Positions 1-8,911 of a DNA stretch of 64,000 nt are shown here, piece after piece; the stretch's first letter is position 1; the number at the start of each line of letters is the position of its first letter. Under the pieces are notes generated by a model that was not told where the DNA came from, did not search any database, and saw nothing but the letters and a program-made list of their open reading frames with translations. A program made the position numbers and the translations under genes. Source of the DNA: Chelonobacter sp050613185 (GTDB lineage: Bacteria > Pseudomonadota > Gammaproteobacteria > Enterobacterales > Pasteurellaceae). The DNA is taken from the NCBI RefSeq assembly GCF_050613185.1, contig NZ_CP192511.1, forward strand, positions 434,001-498,000, given 5' to 3'.

Positions 1-706
1 CGACAAAACCCACAATTAATGTGGCGCGAATAATATTTTCCATGCGGTATAAAATATAATTTAAAAAGCTCGGCATGACACTAGGATAAATCCCGTAAAA
101 CAGAATTTGCAGTTGTGAAGCCCCATTTTGGGCTAAATGACGGATCGGTTTTTCATCCATCTCTTCAATCACTTCACCACATAATTTACCTAATACCCCG
201 AGGTTATGAATGGCGAGAGCCAAAGCGCCGGGCACAATGCCGGGTTTGAAGATAAAGACTAAAATCATCGCCCACATCAGTTCAGGAACGGCACGACTGA
301 ACAAAAAGAAAAAACGACTAATATGATAAGCCACTTTGTGATACCAATGGGCTTGAAAACCTAATTTCCCCTGTACCACATTGCGAGCGGAAGGCAAGAC
401 TAAAATAAACGTAGCAATCGCGGCAATGCCCGTCGCCAAAATGCTCATCACAAAGGTTTCCCAAGTCAGCACTAACGCCTTTTGCCACATTTCAGGATCA
501 AGATAAGCCGGTGTTTCTTCGCCTACCCCTAACATGCCTTCCATAAATTCAACTAAATAATCCCCGTTTTCAGCGCGAAAGAGATCAGATAACGCATTAG
601 GTTGATCTTTTAGAATATACAGCCAAGACCAAACAATTAAGCCTAATACCGCCCAAAAGGAATATTTTATAAAATGGCGATCAACATGTTGTGATAATTT
701 ATTCAT
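1..706 (-). CDS. phnE: Phosphonate-type ABC transporter permease (second permease, partial)
   Basis: Inner-membrane permease of a PhnCDE-type ABC importer; the gene runs off the left edge, so only the N-terminal part is seen. Translation from the ATG at 706-704 begins MNKLSQHVDRHFIKYSFW and continues open through several hydrophobic segments. It contains an EAA-type loop (sequence around LAQNGASQLQILFYGIYPS) that contacts the ATPase. The start codon overlaps the TAA stop of the upstream permease gene by one base, as expected for translational coupling. Paired PhnE-like permeases are common in this family. Substrate cannot be read from the sequence. Confidence 0.85.
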   Translation of the reverse strand, partial: MNKLSQHVDRHFIKYSFWAVLGLIVWSWLYILKDQPNALSDLFRAENGDYLVEFMEGMLGVGEETPAYLDPEMWQKALVLTWETFVMSILATGIAAIATFILVLPSARNVVQGKLGFQAHWYHKVAYHISRFFFLFSRAVPELMWAMILVFIFKPGIVPGALALAIHNLGVLGKLCGEVIEEMDEKPIRHLAQNGASQLQILFYGIYPSVMPSFLNYILYRMENIIRATLIVGFV

Positions 707-1479
707 TATTTCACTCTCTTTCTCACCGCATAGCTCCAGCGATCAATCAAGACGATCAGCGCGACCAAGAAAATCAAAAAGGTCCAGACTTGATCATAGC
801 GTAAATCCTGCAAGGAAAGCTGAATTTGCATACCGATACCGCCCAAGCCCACAAACGACAGCACGGAAGAGGAACGAATGGCACATTCTAGGCGATACAT
901 GGTGTAACTCAACATCATCGGCAAGGCTTGCGGCAAATAGCCGTAAATCAGTAATTGCCGCGGAGTGGCTCCGGCTTGTTTTAAAGCGGCGATAGGTTTA
1001 TAAGGCACTGCTTGCAAGGTATCCGCAAAAATTTTACCGAGATAGCCGGAATACGGAATTGCCAACGCAAAGACCGCACCGATTGGATTTAAGCCCACTG
1101 CGGCGACAAAAAACCATGCCCAAATCAGTTCGTGGATAGCCCGCAAAAAACCGAGAATTGCTCTCGCAGCCGTTTGTAAGCATGTTGAAGGAAGTAATAC
1201 GCCGGAAGCAAAAATCGCTAAGAAAAATCCGCCAATTAACGCTAAGGAAAGCGTAAGTAACGCATAAGCAAAGGTGAGCAGGCTGGATTGCAATGCTAAT
1301 ATTAATAATTCAGGCGACAAATCAGGCTGAAGAAGACTTGAAAATAGCCGTTGCAGCGTTGTCCAACCGCCGGAATGCATAATGCCTTTTTCATGATCAA
1401 TGGCAAACAGGCTCAACAAAAATGCCAACAACAACATTAACGTGAGAAAATTACGGCGTTCAGTCAATGATAATTTCAT
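706..1479 (-). CDS. phnE: Phosphonate-type ABC transporter permease (first permease)
   Basis: A 257-residue inner-membrane permease with about six hydrophobic helices. The EAA loop is visible as ALKQAGATPRQLLIYGYLPQ, matching the G-x9-I-x-LP pattern by which such permeases bind their ATPase. The start overlaps the end of the ATPase gene by about 20 bases and the stop overlaps the next permease start by one base, so phnC and both permeases form one tight transcription unit. Family: BPD_transp_1, PhnE group. Function as an importer is secure; phosphonate, phosphite or another oxyanion are all possible substrates. Confidence 0.88.
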   Translation of the reverse strand: MKLSLTERRNFLTLMLLLAFLLSLFAIDHEKGIMHSGGWTTLQRLFSSLLQPDLSPELLILALQSSLLTFAYALLTLSLALIGGFFLAIFASGVLLPSTCLQTAARAILGFLRAIHELIWAWFFVAAVGLNPIGAVFALAIPYSGYLGKIFADTLQAVPYKPIAALKQAGATPRQLLIYGYLPQALPMMLSYTMYRLECAIRSSSVLSFVGLGGIGMQIQLSLQDLRYDQVWTFLIFLVALIVLIDRWSYAVRKRVK

Positions 1480-2221
1480 CTTGTACTAATCCGTATAAGG
1501 CATTAAGTTGTTGTTGGGTAACTTGATTGGTTTGCAGATCAAATACGATTTTGCCTGCTTTAATGCCGATCATGCGATCAAAATAGGCTTTGGCATATTC
1601 CACCGAATGCATACTGGCAATCAGGGTTTTATTTTGTTTTCGCACCAGTTTTGTTAAGAGTGCCAACACATTTTGAGCATTCACCGGATCAAGAGCGGAA
1701 ACCGGTTCATCCGCTAAGATCAACATGGGATTTTGTACCAATAAACGCGCAATCGCAACGCGCTGTTGTTCGCCACCGGATAATTCTGTGGTCGGTTGAT
1801 TAATTTTTTCCTGTAATCCCACCGCACTTAGGGCTTGTTCGGCAATATGGCGTTGTTGCGGTTTAATCAGAGAGAGTAAAGATTGCCATAGCCCCCAATG
1901 ATTCAATCGACCGGCTAACACATTATGTACAACTTCCAGTTGTTTCACTAAGTCGTATTGCTGATGTAACATGCCGACTTTTTGGGCATATTCTTTGTTA
2001 TTGCGATAATCCTGAATATTTTTATGATCAATGAAGATTGCGCCGCTTGAGAGTTCGATGGAACGCATAATCGCATTCATTAGGGTTGATTTTCCCGATC
2101 CGCTTGGACCGACCAGCGCAATAATTTCACCTGCTTGAATATTGAGTGAGACTTGGTCTAATACAATTTTTTCATTAAAATGTTTGGCAACATTTTGTAA
2201 AGAAAGGAGATATTGAGACAT
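1460..2221 (-). CDS. phnC: Phosphonate-type ABC transporter ATP-binding protein
   Basis: A 253-residue cytoplasmic ATPase that powers the two downstream permeases. Walker A GPSGSGKST lies at residues 38-46, the ABC signature LSGGEQQ near 147, and Walker B LILADEP follows, with a switch histidine (MHS) near 205. Length and the QQ after the signature suit the PhnC family. The ATG is preceded by AAGGA at 7 bases. A 226-base gap with five small hairpins separates it from the binding-protein gene upstream, so its expression may be uncoupled from the more abundant periplasmic protein. Confidence 0.9.
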   Translation of the reverse strand: MSQYLLSLQNVAKHFNEKIVLDQVSLNIQAGEIIALVGPSGSGKSTLMNAIMRSIELSSGAIFIDHKNIQDYRNNKEYAQKVGMLHQQYDLVKQLEVVHNVLAGRLNHWGLWQSLLSLIKPQQRHIAEQALSAVGLQEKINQPTTELSGGEQQRVAIARLLVQNPMLILADEPVSALDPVNAQNVLALLTKLVRKQNKTLIASMHSVEYAKAYFDRMIGIKAGKIVFDLQTNQVTQQQLNALYGLVQDEIIID

Positions 2222-2303
2222 AAATAATCCTTGTGGGAATGTATTAATGGCATATCCTAAAATATGCCATTAGCGATCTATTGATCTTTTAAATATGTTA
2301 TTT

Positions 2304-2435
2304 AAGCTCAAATTGAGCTTTTTTAGCCTAGCACGGCAAAGCCGTACTAGGTTACGCATAGATCAGCCGCTTTGCGGCTGCTTTAGAGAGGCAAAGCCTC
2401 TCCCCAATGCTTAACCGATTGCGACCGTAGGTCGC
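2304..2435. repeat. Cluster of five mini-hairpins between phnD and phnC
   Basis: Five inverted repeats follow each other in 132 bases: 2304-2320 (8-bp stem, 1-nt loop, followed by TTTT on the plus strand), 2327-2351 (two 5-bp arms around a C/A mismatch, AAA loop), 2364-2380 (7-bp perfect stem, TTT loop), 2386-2402 (7-bp perfect stem, AAA loop) and 2421-2435 (6-bp perfect stem, GTA loop). Most loops are three bases. The stem sequences differ, so this is not a tandem repeat of one motif. In the operon transcript it would separate the phnD and phnC messages, perhaps stabilising phnD or attenuating transcription. Confidence 0.75.
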
Positions 2436-2447
2436 TGTCGAATAAAA

Positions 2448-3317
2448 TTATTTAATTAACTTTAACTCTTTTGCGACTTTCTCAATATCGTTGTAGTTGT
2501 CATTATTTGTTTCGATAAACTTCTCAGCGGAAAGTAAATTCATTACCTCAGAACTTGAGTTATCGGCTTTTAATAATGCGGCTTTCACTTTTTCTTTGGT
2601 ACCTTCGCCGAATTTTTTATCGACTAAATTGATGGTCCAGTTGTAATCGTAGTATTCGGGCGTAGTATAAAATAACGCCACTTTGCTGCTATCTACTTTG
2701 CCTTCTGTCACCATTTTGTCCCAATACTGTTTATTTACCGCACCGATTTGTACACTGCCCGCTTCCACTAAACCGTAGGTTTTATCATGTGAACCACTGT
2801 AAGTAGGCTGTGAGTCTAAATCCTTTTCCGGATTGATACCCGCTTCAGATAAGAAAAAACGCGGCATTAAGTGGCCGGATGTCGAACTTTCGCTACCGAA
2901 AGCCAAAGTGTGACCTTTCACATCCTTGATGTCTTTCACATTTTCAAGTGCGGTTTGTTTAATAAACACAGACTGGAATGTTTCATCTTGCGGACGCTGT
3001 GCGATAGCTTCAGCACCTTCTACTCGTGCACGCGCCTGCACACCGGTTAAACCGCCGAACCAGACTAAATCAATTTCCCCGCGGCGGAATGCGGTCACTA
3101 CCGCAGCATAATCTGTGACAGGCACATATTGCACGGTTAATCCGGTTTCTTTGCCTAAATAATCGGCAAAGCTATCGAATGAACGGGTCATTTCAGTGGC
3201 GTTATAATCAGGAATGGCACTAATTTTAAAGGTGGTGTTGGCGAACAACGTTGTCGGGCTAAGTAAGACACTTAACGCCGCAAAACCCGTCGCAAAACTT
3301 GCAAACAGTTTTTTCAT
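2448..3317 (-). CDS. phnD: Phosphonate/oxyanion ABC transporter periplasmic binding protein (PhnD family)
   Basis: A 289-residue substrate-binding protein. Residues 1-26 form a signal peptide ending in LFA; the mature protein starts NTTFKISAIPDYNATEM. The motifs VPVTDYAAVV and IDLVWFGGLTG are typical of PhnD/PtxB-type proteins. From memory they also resemble a subgroup labelled putative selenate-binding proteins, so the ligand is open. It is first in the operon with the ATPase and two permeases downstream. No phosphonate-degrading gene is visible in the window, which weakens a C-P lyase link. Confidence 0.85.
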   Translation of the reverse strand: MKKLFASFATGFAALSVLLSPTTLFANTTFKISAIPDYNATEMTRSFDSFADYLGKETGLTVQYVPVTDYAAVVTAFRRGEIDLVWFGGLTGVQARARVEGAEAIAQRPQDETFQSVFIKQTALENVKDIKDVKGHTLAFGSESSTSGHLMPRFFLSEAGINPEKDLDSQPTYSGSHDKTYGLVEAGSVQIGAVNKQYWDKMVTEGKVDSSKVALFYTTPEYYDYNWTINLVDKKFGEGTKEKVKAALLKADNSSSEVMNLLSAEKFIETNNDNYNDIEKVAKELKLIK

Positions 3318-3458
3318 ATTTTCTCCGAATTTTGAAAGGTTGCTAAAATGGATTTAGCATTTTTTTAGATATTCATTCTCAAAAATGAACTGTGGAAAGA
3401 TACGAGATTTAAACGAAAAAAACAAGGGGCATTTTGTAATAGCTTAATTCCTTGTAAG

Positions 3459-4286
3459 CTAAAATTGCTGATAATTTTTAACCGCTCTTTGATAAAAAAA
3501 CTGCTGATCTTCCCAACGCAACAGGGTCATATAGTTGCCCCACACACAGCCGGAATCGAGGGCGTAAATGCCTTTTGGCATGGTTTCGCCGACGAGGCTC
3601 GCCCAGTGTCCGAAGATAATCGGTTGCTGTTGATAAGTGGCGTTATCCAACTCATACCACGGGAATAAATCCGGCGGCGCTTCGGCTAACGTGGTTTTAC
3701 AAGCAAAATCAAGGCGGTGATCGGCGTAGCAGAACCGCATGCGGGTGAAGGCGTTGATAATATAACGCAGCCGTTCTATCCCTTTCAGCTGCTTGTTCCA
3801 ACGATCCGGTTGTTCGCCATACATCTCTTTAATCAACGTGCGGTAGTCGCCCTGTTGCAACACCGCCTCCACTTCCGCCGCGCTTTTCTTGGCTCGGCGC
3901 AAAGTCCAATCGGGGCTGATTCCGGCATGGCACATAATAAAACCATACTTAGGGTGCTGACGCAGTAACGGCTGATGGCGTAACCAGTCAATCAATTCTT
4001 CAAAATCGTCGGCGGCAAAAATCGTATCGACCCGATCTTTTTTCTTAATCGATTTCAATCCAAGTGCGGTGGCGATCAGATGTAGATCGTGATTGCCTAA
4101 TACGGTTTTGGCACTTTCGCCCAATGATTTAACAAAACGCAAGCATTCTAACGATTTATCACCGCGAGCCACCAAATCGCCGACCAGCCACAGCTCGTCC
4201 CGTTGCGGATCAAACCGCACTTTGTCTAACAGCAGTTGCAGTTCGTCAAAACAGCCTTGCAGATCACCGACGATATAGGTTGCCAT
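3459..4286 (-). CDS. apaH: Symmetrical bis(5'-nucleosyl)-tetraphosphatase
   Basis: A 275-residue cytoplasmic hydrolase that splits Ap4A to two ADP and also removes Np4 RNA caps. The metallophosphatase motifs are complete: GDLQGC at residues 7-12, GDLVARG near 36, GNHD near 65 and CHAGISP near 119. Length is close to the E. coli enzyme (280). It lies 10 bases downstream of rsmA, keeping the conserved surA-rsmA-apaH order but without the apaG gene that separates rsmA and apaH in E. coli. Confidence 0.96.
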   Translation of the reverse strand: MATYIVGDLQGCFDELQLLLDKVRFDPQRDELWLVGDLVARGDKSLECLRFVKSLGESAKTVLGNHDLHLIATALGLKSIKKKDRVDTIFAADDFEELIDWLRHQPLLRQHPKYGFIMCHAGISPDWTLRRAKKSAAEVEAVLQQGDYRTLIKEMYGEQPDRWNKQLKGIERLRYIINAFTRMRFCYADHRLDFACKTTLAEAPPDLFPWYELDNATYQQQPIIFGHWASLVGETMPKGIYALDSGCVWGNYMTLLRWEDQQFFYQRAVKNYQQF

Positions 4287-4295
4287 TACTTGCTC

Positions 4296-5141
4296 CTATT
4301 CTTCGTCCGCTGAAATTTGCCCACGCTCGACTTGCGGCGGATTGTCCGCCAGCCAGTCGGCTAAACGGGCATAATCGGCAAGCGCCAGATTTTCCGCACG
4401 CGCATTTTGATCAATCCCAAGTGCGGTCAACTGCTCTGCGCTAAACAGGGTGGAAAGTGCGTTACGCAAGGTTTTGCGCCGTTGGTTAAAGGCTTGGCTG
4501 CACACCCGATTGAGCCAATACAGATCTTTTACCGGATGTGGCAAGCTGGCGTGCGGAATCAAACGCACCACCGCCGAATCCACTTTCGGTGCCGGTTTAA
4601 ATGCGCTCGGCGGTACTTCCAACACCGGAATCACCCGACAGAAATATTGCGCCATAATGGTTAACCGCCCGTAGGCTTTGCTGTTCGGTCCGGCACACAA
4701 GCGTTTCACCACCTCTTTTTGCAACATAAAGTGCATATCTTGAATGCTGTCGTAGTAGTTGAACAGGTGGAACATCAACGGGGTGGAAATGTTATACGGC
4801 AAGTTGCCGAACACCCGCACTTTTTGCCCGGCTTGCTCAAACAGTTGACGAAAATCGACCTGCATTACATCTTGTTCAATCACGGTCAGTTTTTGGTGTA
4901 AAAACGGATGATGGCGCAAACGTTCGGCAAGATCGCGGTCAAGTTCAATCACGGTTAAATGATCCAACTGCTCCGCCACCGGCTCGGTCAATGCGCCCAA
5001 GCCCGGTCCGATTTCGACCAGATATTGATCTTTTTGCGGATAAATCGCCGCGACGATCCCTTGAATCACGTTTTGATCGTGTAAGAAATTCTGCCCGAAG
5101 CGTTTCCGCGCGGTGTGCCCTAAATGTTTTTTTGAATTCAT
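4296..5141 (-). CDS. rsmA: 16S rRNA (adenine1518-N6/adenine1519-N6)-dimethyltransferase
   Basis: A 281-residue SAM-dependent RNA methyltransferase (KsgA) that dimethylates two adjacent adenines in the 3' hairpin of 16S rRNA late in 30S assembly. RKRFGQNFLHD at the N-terminus, the SAM motif EIGPGLGALT near 43-52, and NLPYNIS (motif IV) near 118-124 are all intact. The helical C-terminal domain is present. It is read with apaH after surA on the minus strand, with a strong hairpin terminator between surA and rsmA. Confidence 0.96.
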   Translation of the reverse strand: MNSKKHLGHTARKRFGQNFLHDQNVIQGIVAAIYPQKDQYLVEIGPGLGALTEPVAEQLDHLTVIELDRDLAERLRHHPFLHQKLTVIEQDVMQVDFRQLFEQAGQKVRVFGNLPYNISTPLMFHLFNYYDSIQDMHFMLQKEVVKRLCAGPNSKAYGRLTIMAQYFCRVIPVLEVPPSAFKPAPKVDSAVVRLIPHASLPHPVKDLYWLNRVCSQAFNQRRKTLRNALSTLFSAEQLTALGIDQNARAENLALADYARLADWLADNPPQVERGQISADEE

Positions 5142-5186
5142 AAATCGTTGGTCTGTTCACAAGAAAATTGTTGCTAAGTATAAAAC

Positions 5187-5213
5187 AAAAATCCCGCCAA
5201 GTGCGGGATTTTT
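5187..5213 (-). terminator. Rho-independent terminator after surA
   Basis: An 11-bp perfect stem (AAAAATCCCGC / GCGGGATTTTT) with loop CAAGT lies just beyond the surA stop. The A/T ends make it usable in either direction; it probably ends the surA transcript ahead of rsmA. Confidence 0.75.
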
Positions 5214-5228
5214 AAAAGTGCGGTCAGA

Positions 5229-6182
5229 TTAATCCAGGATTTTAATCTCGGCGCGTTTGCGCAAGCCGCTGATCCAATCCCGCGCTTCCGCCTGTGCTTG
5301 TTTGTTGACGATTTGCTCGTAGGCTTTTTGACGGTAGAAGTCATCGGTGCGATCACCTTTGCGCGTTTCCGTCACTTGTAAAATATGCCAGCCGTGTTCG
5401 GTTTTAAACGGTTGCGAAATCCCGCCTTGTTTGCTACTGCGCACCACTTTGGCAAATTCCGGCACATAAATTTCCGGGAAGGCAAAGCCCAAATCACCGC
5501 CTTTATCACCGGATAAATAATCTTTGGAATTGGCTTTTGCCGCCGCTTCAAAGCTGGTCTTCTTGGCGAGAATGTCGGCACGGATTCGGCTTAATTCCGC
5601 TTTGGCTTTAGCGTCGGTCAAAATCGGGTTGGTTTTTAACAGAATATGGCGCACGCGGTATTCGGTCGCGGTGTGTTTTTGCACTTTACCGCGCTTTTGC
5701 GCCTGTTGTCGCAAGCTATTGCCGAGTTCTTCAACCTGTTCGCGGGTCACTTCAATACTTTTGCCGATATTTTGTTGCCGCACTTCGTTCATCAACAGTT
5801 GATGTGCAATTTGATTGCGGTATTGGTGATAATTAACCCCTTGATACTCCAAGACATCTAACAGTTGTCCCCAAGTTAGCCCGTTGCTGTCGGCAATACT
5901 TTGGAACACCTGATCAACCTGCCCGCCGCTAATCCGCACCCCGGATTCACGAATCGCTTGTTGCACCAGAATATCATCAATAATGCCGTCTAAGGCTTTT
6001 TGACGGTTGCCGGCATTATCCGCCTTTTTACCCAGCTCTTTTTTGACTTGGCTTGCCAGAATCGGATAACCATTCACTGTTGCGACGACTTTTTCTGCTG
6101 CGCTCGCTTGTAATGGCAACATACACGTTACCAAAAACATGAGGCTACAGATAAATTTTGCTTTGATCTTGTTCAATTTCAT
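5229..6182 (-). CDS. surA: Periplasmic chaperone and peptidyl-prolyl isomerase SurA
   Basis: A 317-residue periplasmic chaperone for outer-membrane proteins. The ATG at 6182 is preceded by GGAAG and starts a signal peptide (MKLNKIKAKF...) cleaved near ASA/AEK at residue 27; an earlier in-frame start would precede the signal peptide with a polar tail and is unlikely. The SurA N-domain is followed by one parvulin domain (VRHILLKT ... GGDLGFAFPE ... HGWHILQV). E. coli SurA has two parvulin domains and is about 110 residues longer; the single-domain form appears normal for Haemophilus relatives. The pdxA gene that follows surA in E. coli is absent. Confidence 0.93.
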   Translation of the reverse strand: MKLNKIKAKFICSLMFLVTCMLPLQASAAEKVVATVNGYPILASQVKKELGKKADNAGNRQKALDGIIDDILVQQAIRESGVRISGGQVDQVFQSIADSNGLTWGQLLDVLEYQGVNYHQYRNQIAHQLLMNEVRQQNIGKSIEVTREQVEELGNSLRQQAQKRGKVQKHTATEYRVRHILLKTNPILTDAKAKAELSRIRADILAKKTSFEAAAKANSKDYLSGDKGGDLGFAFPEIYVPEFAKVVRSSKQGGISQPFKTEHGWHILQVTETRKGDRTDDFYRQKAYEQIVNKQAQAEARDWISGLRKRAEIKILD

Positions 6183-6314
6183 TGTTCTTCCAATTCTCAT
6201 CAGTAAAAGGATACGTTGCTTAGAACCTATTTTTGCAAAAAAATTCCCATTAATTGGGATAATAGCTGACAATCGCTTAATTATTCAACAATTTCAGCCT
6301 CGTCCCAAACAGAT

Positions 6315-6953
6315 TTAATCGGCGGCATAGCCGTCCGAAGGCAATTGTTGCTGATCCAGATAGGCTTTGCCGTCTTGCAAACGCAAACGCCCATCGGCAA
6401 ACCAAGCGACCACCAGCGGATAAATTTGCAATTCTTGCGCCTTCACGCGATCAATCACATCCTGCTCTTGATCATCGCTGAAAATCGGCACTTTGGCTTG
6501 TAGCACAATCGCACCGGCATCCACTTCTTCATTCACAAAATGCACCGTGGTGCCGTGTTGCCGCTCGCCCGCTTCCATGGCTCGACGATAGGTATCCAAG
6601 CCAGGATATTTGGGTAATAACGACGGGTGGATATTCAGAATTCTATCGGCAAACGGCCGGATAAACGCCGGGCTGAGGATTTTCATATAACCCGCCAAGA
6701 CGATTAAATCCACTTGTTGCTGCTGCAAATAGCCGGCAATCGCCAAATCCATGGCTTGATTATCGGCATAGGCTTTACGCAAGAAAGTGCGGTTTTCAAT
6801 TCCCGCCTGTTGCGCCCGTTGCAAGCCGTAAGCCTCGGCTTTATTGCTGACCACGGTCACGATTTTGCCGTTAATCCGTCCGCTTGCGCAGGCATCGAGC
6901 AATGCCTGCAAATTGCTGCCGTCACCGGAAATTAAGACTGCAATTCTGATCAT
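6315..6953 (-). CDS. purN: Phosphoribosylglycinamide formyltransferase 1
   Basis: A 212-residue cytosolic enzyme of purine synthesis that transfers a formyl group from 10-formyl-THF to GAR. Family motifs: VLISGDGSNLQALL at the N-terminus, the catalytic stretch ILNIHPSLLPKYPG near 103-116, and GTTVHFVNEEVDAGAIV. The start overlaps the purM stop by 4 bases (ATGA type), giving the usual purMN operon. The C-terminal tail after DGKAYLDQQ is a little longer than the core fold needs but not unusual. Confidence 0.96.
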   Translation of the reverse strand: MIRIAVLISGDGSNLQALLDACASGRINGKIVTVVSNKAEAYGLQRAQQAGIENRTFLRKAYADNQAMDLAIAGYLQQQQVDLIVLAGYMKILSPAFIRPFADRILNIHPSLLPKYPGLDTYRRAMEAGERQHGTTVHFVNEEVDAGAIVLQAKVPIFSDDQEQDVIDRVKAQELQIYPLVVAWFADGRLRLQDGKAYLDQQQLPSDGYAAD

Positions 6954-7996
6954 ACGACCGGCATAACCACTTGTTGGCTTTCATCACTGCCCAACGCCTC
7001 AATCTGTCCGATCACCCACGCTTTTTCGCCGGCTTGTTGCAATAAGGCAAGTGCGGTTTCCACGTCGTTTTGCGGTAGGGCAATCACCATCCCGACGCCA
7101 CAGTTAAAAGTGCGGTACATTTCGTGGCGATCAATATTGCCTTGTTGTTGCAGCCAATTGAAAATGGAATCCCACTGCCAACTGCTTTCATTAATCACTG
7201 CTTTCACGTGCGCCGGCAAAACGCGCGGAATATTTTCCCAGAAACCGCCACCGGTCAAATGAGAAATAGCGTGCACGTCAACGTGTTTGATCAGTTGTAA
7301 TACCGATTTCACATAAATTTTGGTCGGCGCTAACAGATGTTCCGCCAATGGTTTGCCGTCGAGCAATTCGGTTGCGGCGTCTGCGCCGCTCACTTCCAAC
7401 ACTTTGCGAATCAACGAATAGCCGTTAGAGTGCGGTCCGCTGGAAGCAAGCGCAATCAGGCTGTCGCCAACTTTCACTTTGCTGGCATCGATAATCTCGC
7501 TTTTTTCCACCACGCCGACACAGAAACCGGCCAGATCATAATCGCCCGCATGATACATACCCGGCATTTCCGCCGTTTCGCCGCCGACCAAAGCGCAGCC
7601 GGACTGTTCGCAACCGTCGGCAATGCCTTTAATCACGTCTGCCGCCACATCCACGTCCAGTTTGCCGGTCGCATAATAATCAAGGAAAAACAGCGGCTCC
7701 GCCCCTTGCACCACCAAATCGTTGACGCACATCGCAACCAAATCCACACCGATGGTATCGTGTTTATTCAAATCAATCGCCAGACGCAGTTTTGTGCCGA
7801 CGCCGTCCGTGCCTGAAACCAGCACCGGCTCTTTATATTTGCTCGGGATAGAACACAAGGCTCCAAAACCACCAAGTCCGCCCATCACTTCCGGACGGCG
7901 GGTTCGTTTGACATCTTCTTTAATTCTGTCAACCAAATCATTACCTGCATTAATGTCAACGCCGGCATCTTTATAACTTAATGATTTCTTTTCCAC
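6950..7996 (-). CDS. purM: Phosphoribosylformylglycinamidine cyclo-ligase (AIR synthetase)
   Basis: A 348-residue ATP-dependent ligase closing the imidazole ring in purine synthesis. Motifs include SYKDAGVDINAGN at the N-terminus, GVGTKLRLA, CVNDLVVQGAEPLFFLDY and GGETAEMPGMY. It is first gene of purMN and is divergent from upp. No convincing PurR operator (ACGCAAACGTTTGCGT-like) was seen in the 270-base upstream region. Confidence 0.97.
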   Translation of the reverse strand: MEKKSLSYKDAGVDINAGNDLVDRIKEDVKRTRRPEVMGGLGGFGALCSIPSKYKEPVLVSGTDGVGTKLRLAIDLNKHDTIGVDLVAMCVNDLVVQGAEPLFFLDYYATGKLDVDVAADVIKGIADGCEQSGCALVGGETAEMPGMYHAGDYDLAGFCVGVVEKSEIIDASKVKVGDSLIALASSGPHSNGYSLIRKVLEVSGADAATELLDGKPLAEHLLAPTKIYVKSVLQLIKHVDVHAISHLTGGGFWENIPRVLPAHVKAVINESSWQWDSIFNWLQQQGNIDRHEMYRTFNCGVGMVIALPQNDVETALALLQQAGEKAWVIGQIEALGSDESQQVVMPVV

Positions 7997-8137
7997 GATG
8001 AGTTCCTGTTTCAGTTGTTTAGCTAAAAGACATAGTTAGAATCAGCACCGCTTTACGGTGTGCATAATTCAAACGGTGATAATTGTAACATGCCCGGTTA
8101 ATTATTGGCGATAGCTAAATTCAGGTATCACGACGCC

Positions 8138-8155
8138 GTCCGCTTTTTCGCGGAC
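8138..8155. repeat. Hairpin in the purM-upp intergenic region
   Basis: GTCCGC / GCGGAC stem of 6 bp with a pyrimidine loop, in the 270-base divergent gap between purM and upp. A weaker hairpin with CACCG / CGGTG arms lies near 8046-8060. Neither has a clear T-tract; a role in the purM or upp leader is possible but unproven. Confidence 0.4.
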
Positions 8156-8266
8156 ATTCGGCAAAATTAACGCGGCTTGATATAAAAAGCTATTAATTCT
8201 TTAACCTATCTATTAAAATTTAACAAATAAACAAAAGGTCACCAGAACCTAAGCAAGGAGCAGAAA

Positions 8267-8893
8267 ATGAAACTGGTTCAAGTCAAACACCCTCTCATCA
8301 AGCATAAACTCGGTTTAATGCGCGCCGCTGAAATCAATACTAAAAACTTTCGCCAACTTGCCACCGAGGTCGGCAGTCTGCTGACCTATGAAGCCACCGC
8401 CGATTTAGAAACGGAAAAAGTGATTATCGACGGTTGGAACGGCCCGGTCGAAGTTGAGCGGATTAAAGGCAAAAAAGTCACGGTTGTGCCGATTCTGCGC
8501 GCCGGATTGGGGATGATGGACGGCGTGTTAGAACATATTCCAAGCGCGCGTATCAGCGTGGTCGGCATGTACCGTAATGAAGAAACCCTCGAACCGGTGC
8601 CGTATTTCCAAAAACTGGCGGGGGATTTGGAAGAGCGGTTGGCGATTGTGGTCGATCCAATGCTTGCCACCGGCGGTTCAATGGTCGCGACGATCGACTT
8701 ATTGAAAGCCAAAGGCTGCCGTTCAATCAAAGTTTTGGTGTTAGTGGCTGCGCCGGAAGGGATTGCCGCCTTGGAAAAAGCCCATCCCGACGTCGAGTTG
8801 TACACCGCGTCGATTGATGATCACTTGAACGAACAAGGTTATATCATTCCGGGCTTAGGCGACGCCGGTGATAAAATTTTCGGCACCAAATAA
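8267..8893 (+). CDS. upp: Uracil phosphoribosyltransferase
   Basis: A 208-residue cytosolic salvage enzyme making UMP from uracil and PRPP. The PRPP-binding motif VDPMLATGGS sits at residues 129-138 and the uracil-binding C-terminal stretch near YIIPGLGDAGDK is intact. Length equals that of E. coli Upp. AAGGAG stands ahead of the ATG. It is followed 18 bases later by the uracil permease gene, so uptake and salvage are co-transcribed. Confidence 0.97.
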   Translation: MKLVQVKHPLIKHKLGLMRAAEINTKNFRQLATEVGSLLTYEATADLETEKVIIDGWNGPVEVERIKGKKVTVVPILRAGLGMMDGVLEHIPSARISVVGMYRNEETLEPVPYFQKLAGDLEERLAIVVDPMLATGGSMVATIDLLKAKGCRSIKVLVLVAAPEGIAALEKAHPDVELYTASIDDHLNEQGYIIPGLGDAGDKIFGTK

Positions 8894-8911
8894 TTAAGCG
8901 GAATCAATATC

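Noticed and set aside
3364..3390. Fur-box-like sequence upstream of phnD
   Set aside because: Only about 11 of 19 positions match the consensus in a local alignment, no better than expected for AT-rich DNA.
7997..8266. PurR operator between purM and upp
   Set aside because: No sequence near ACGCAAACGTTTGCGT could be found on either strand.
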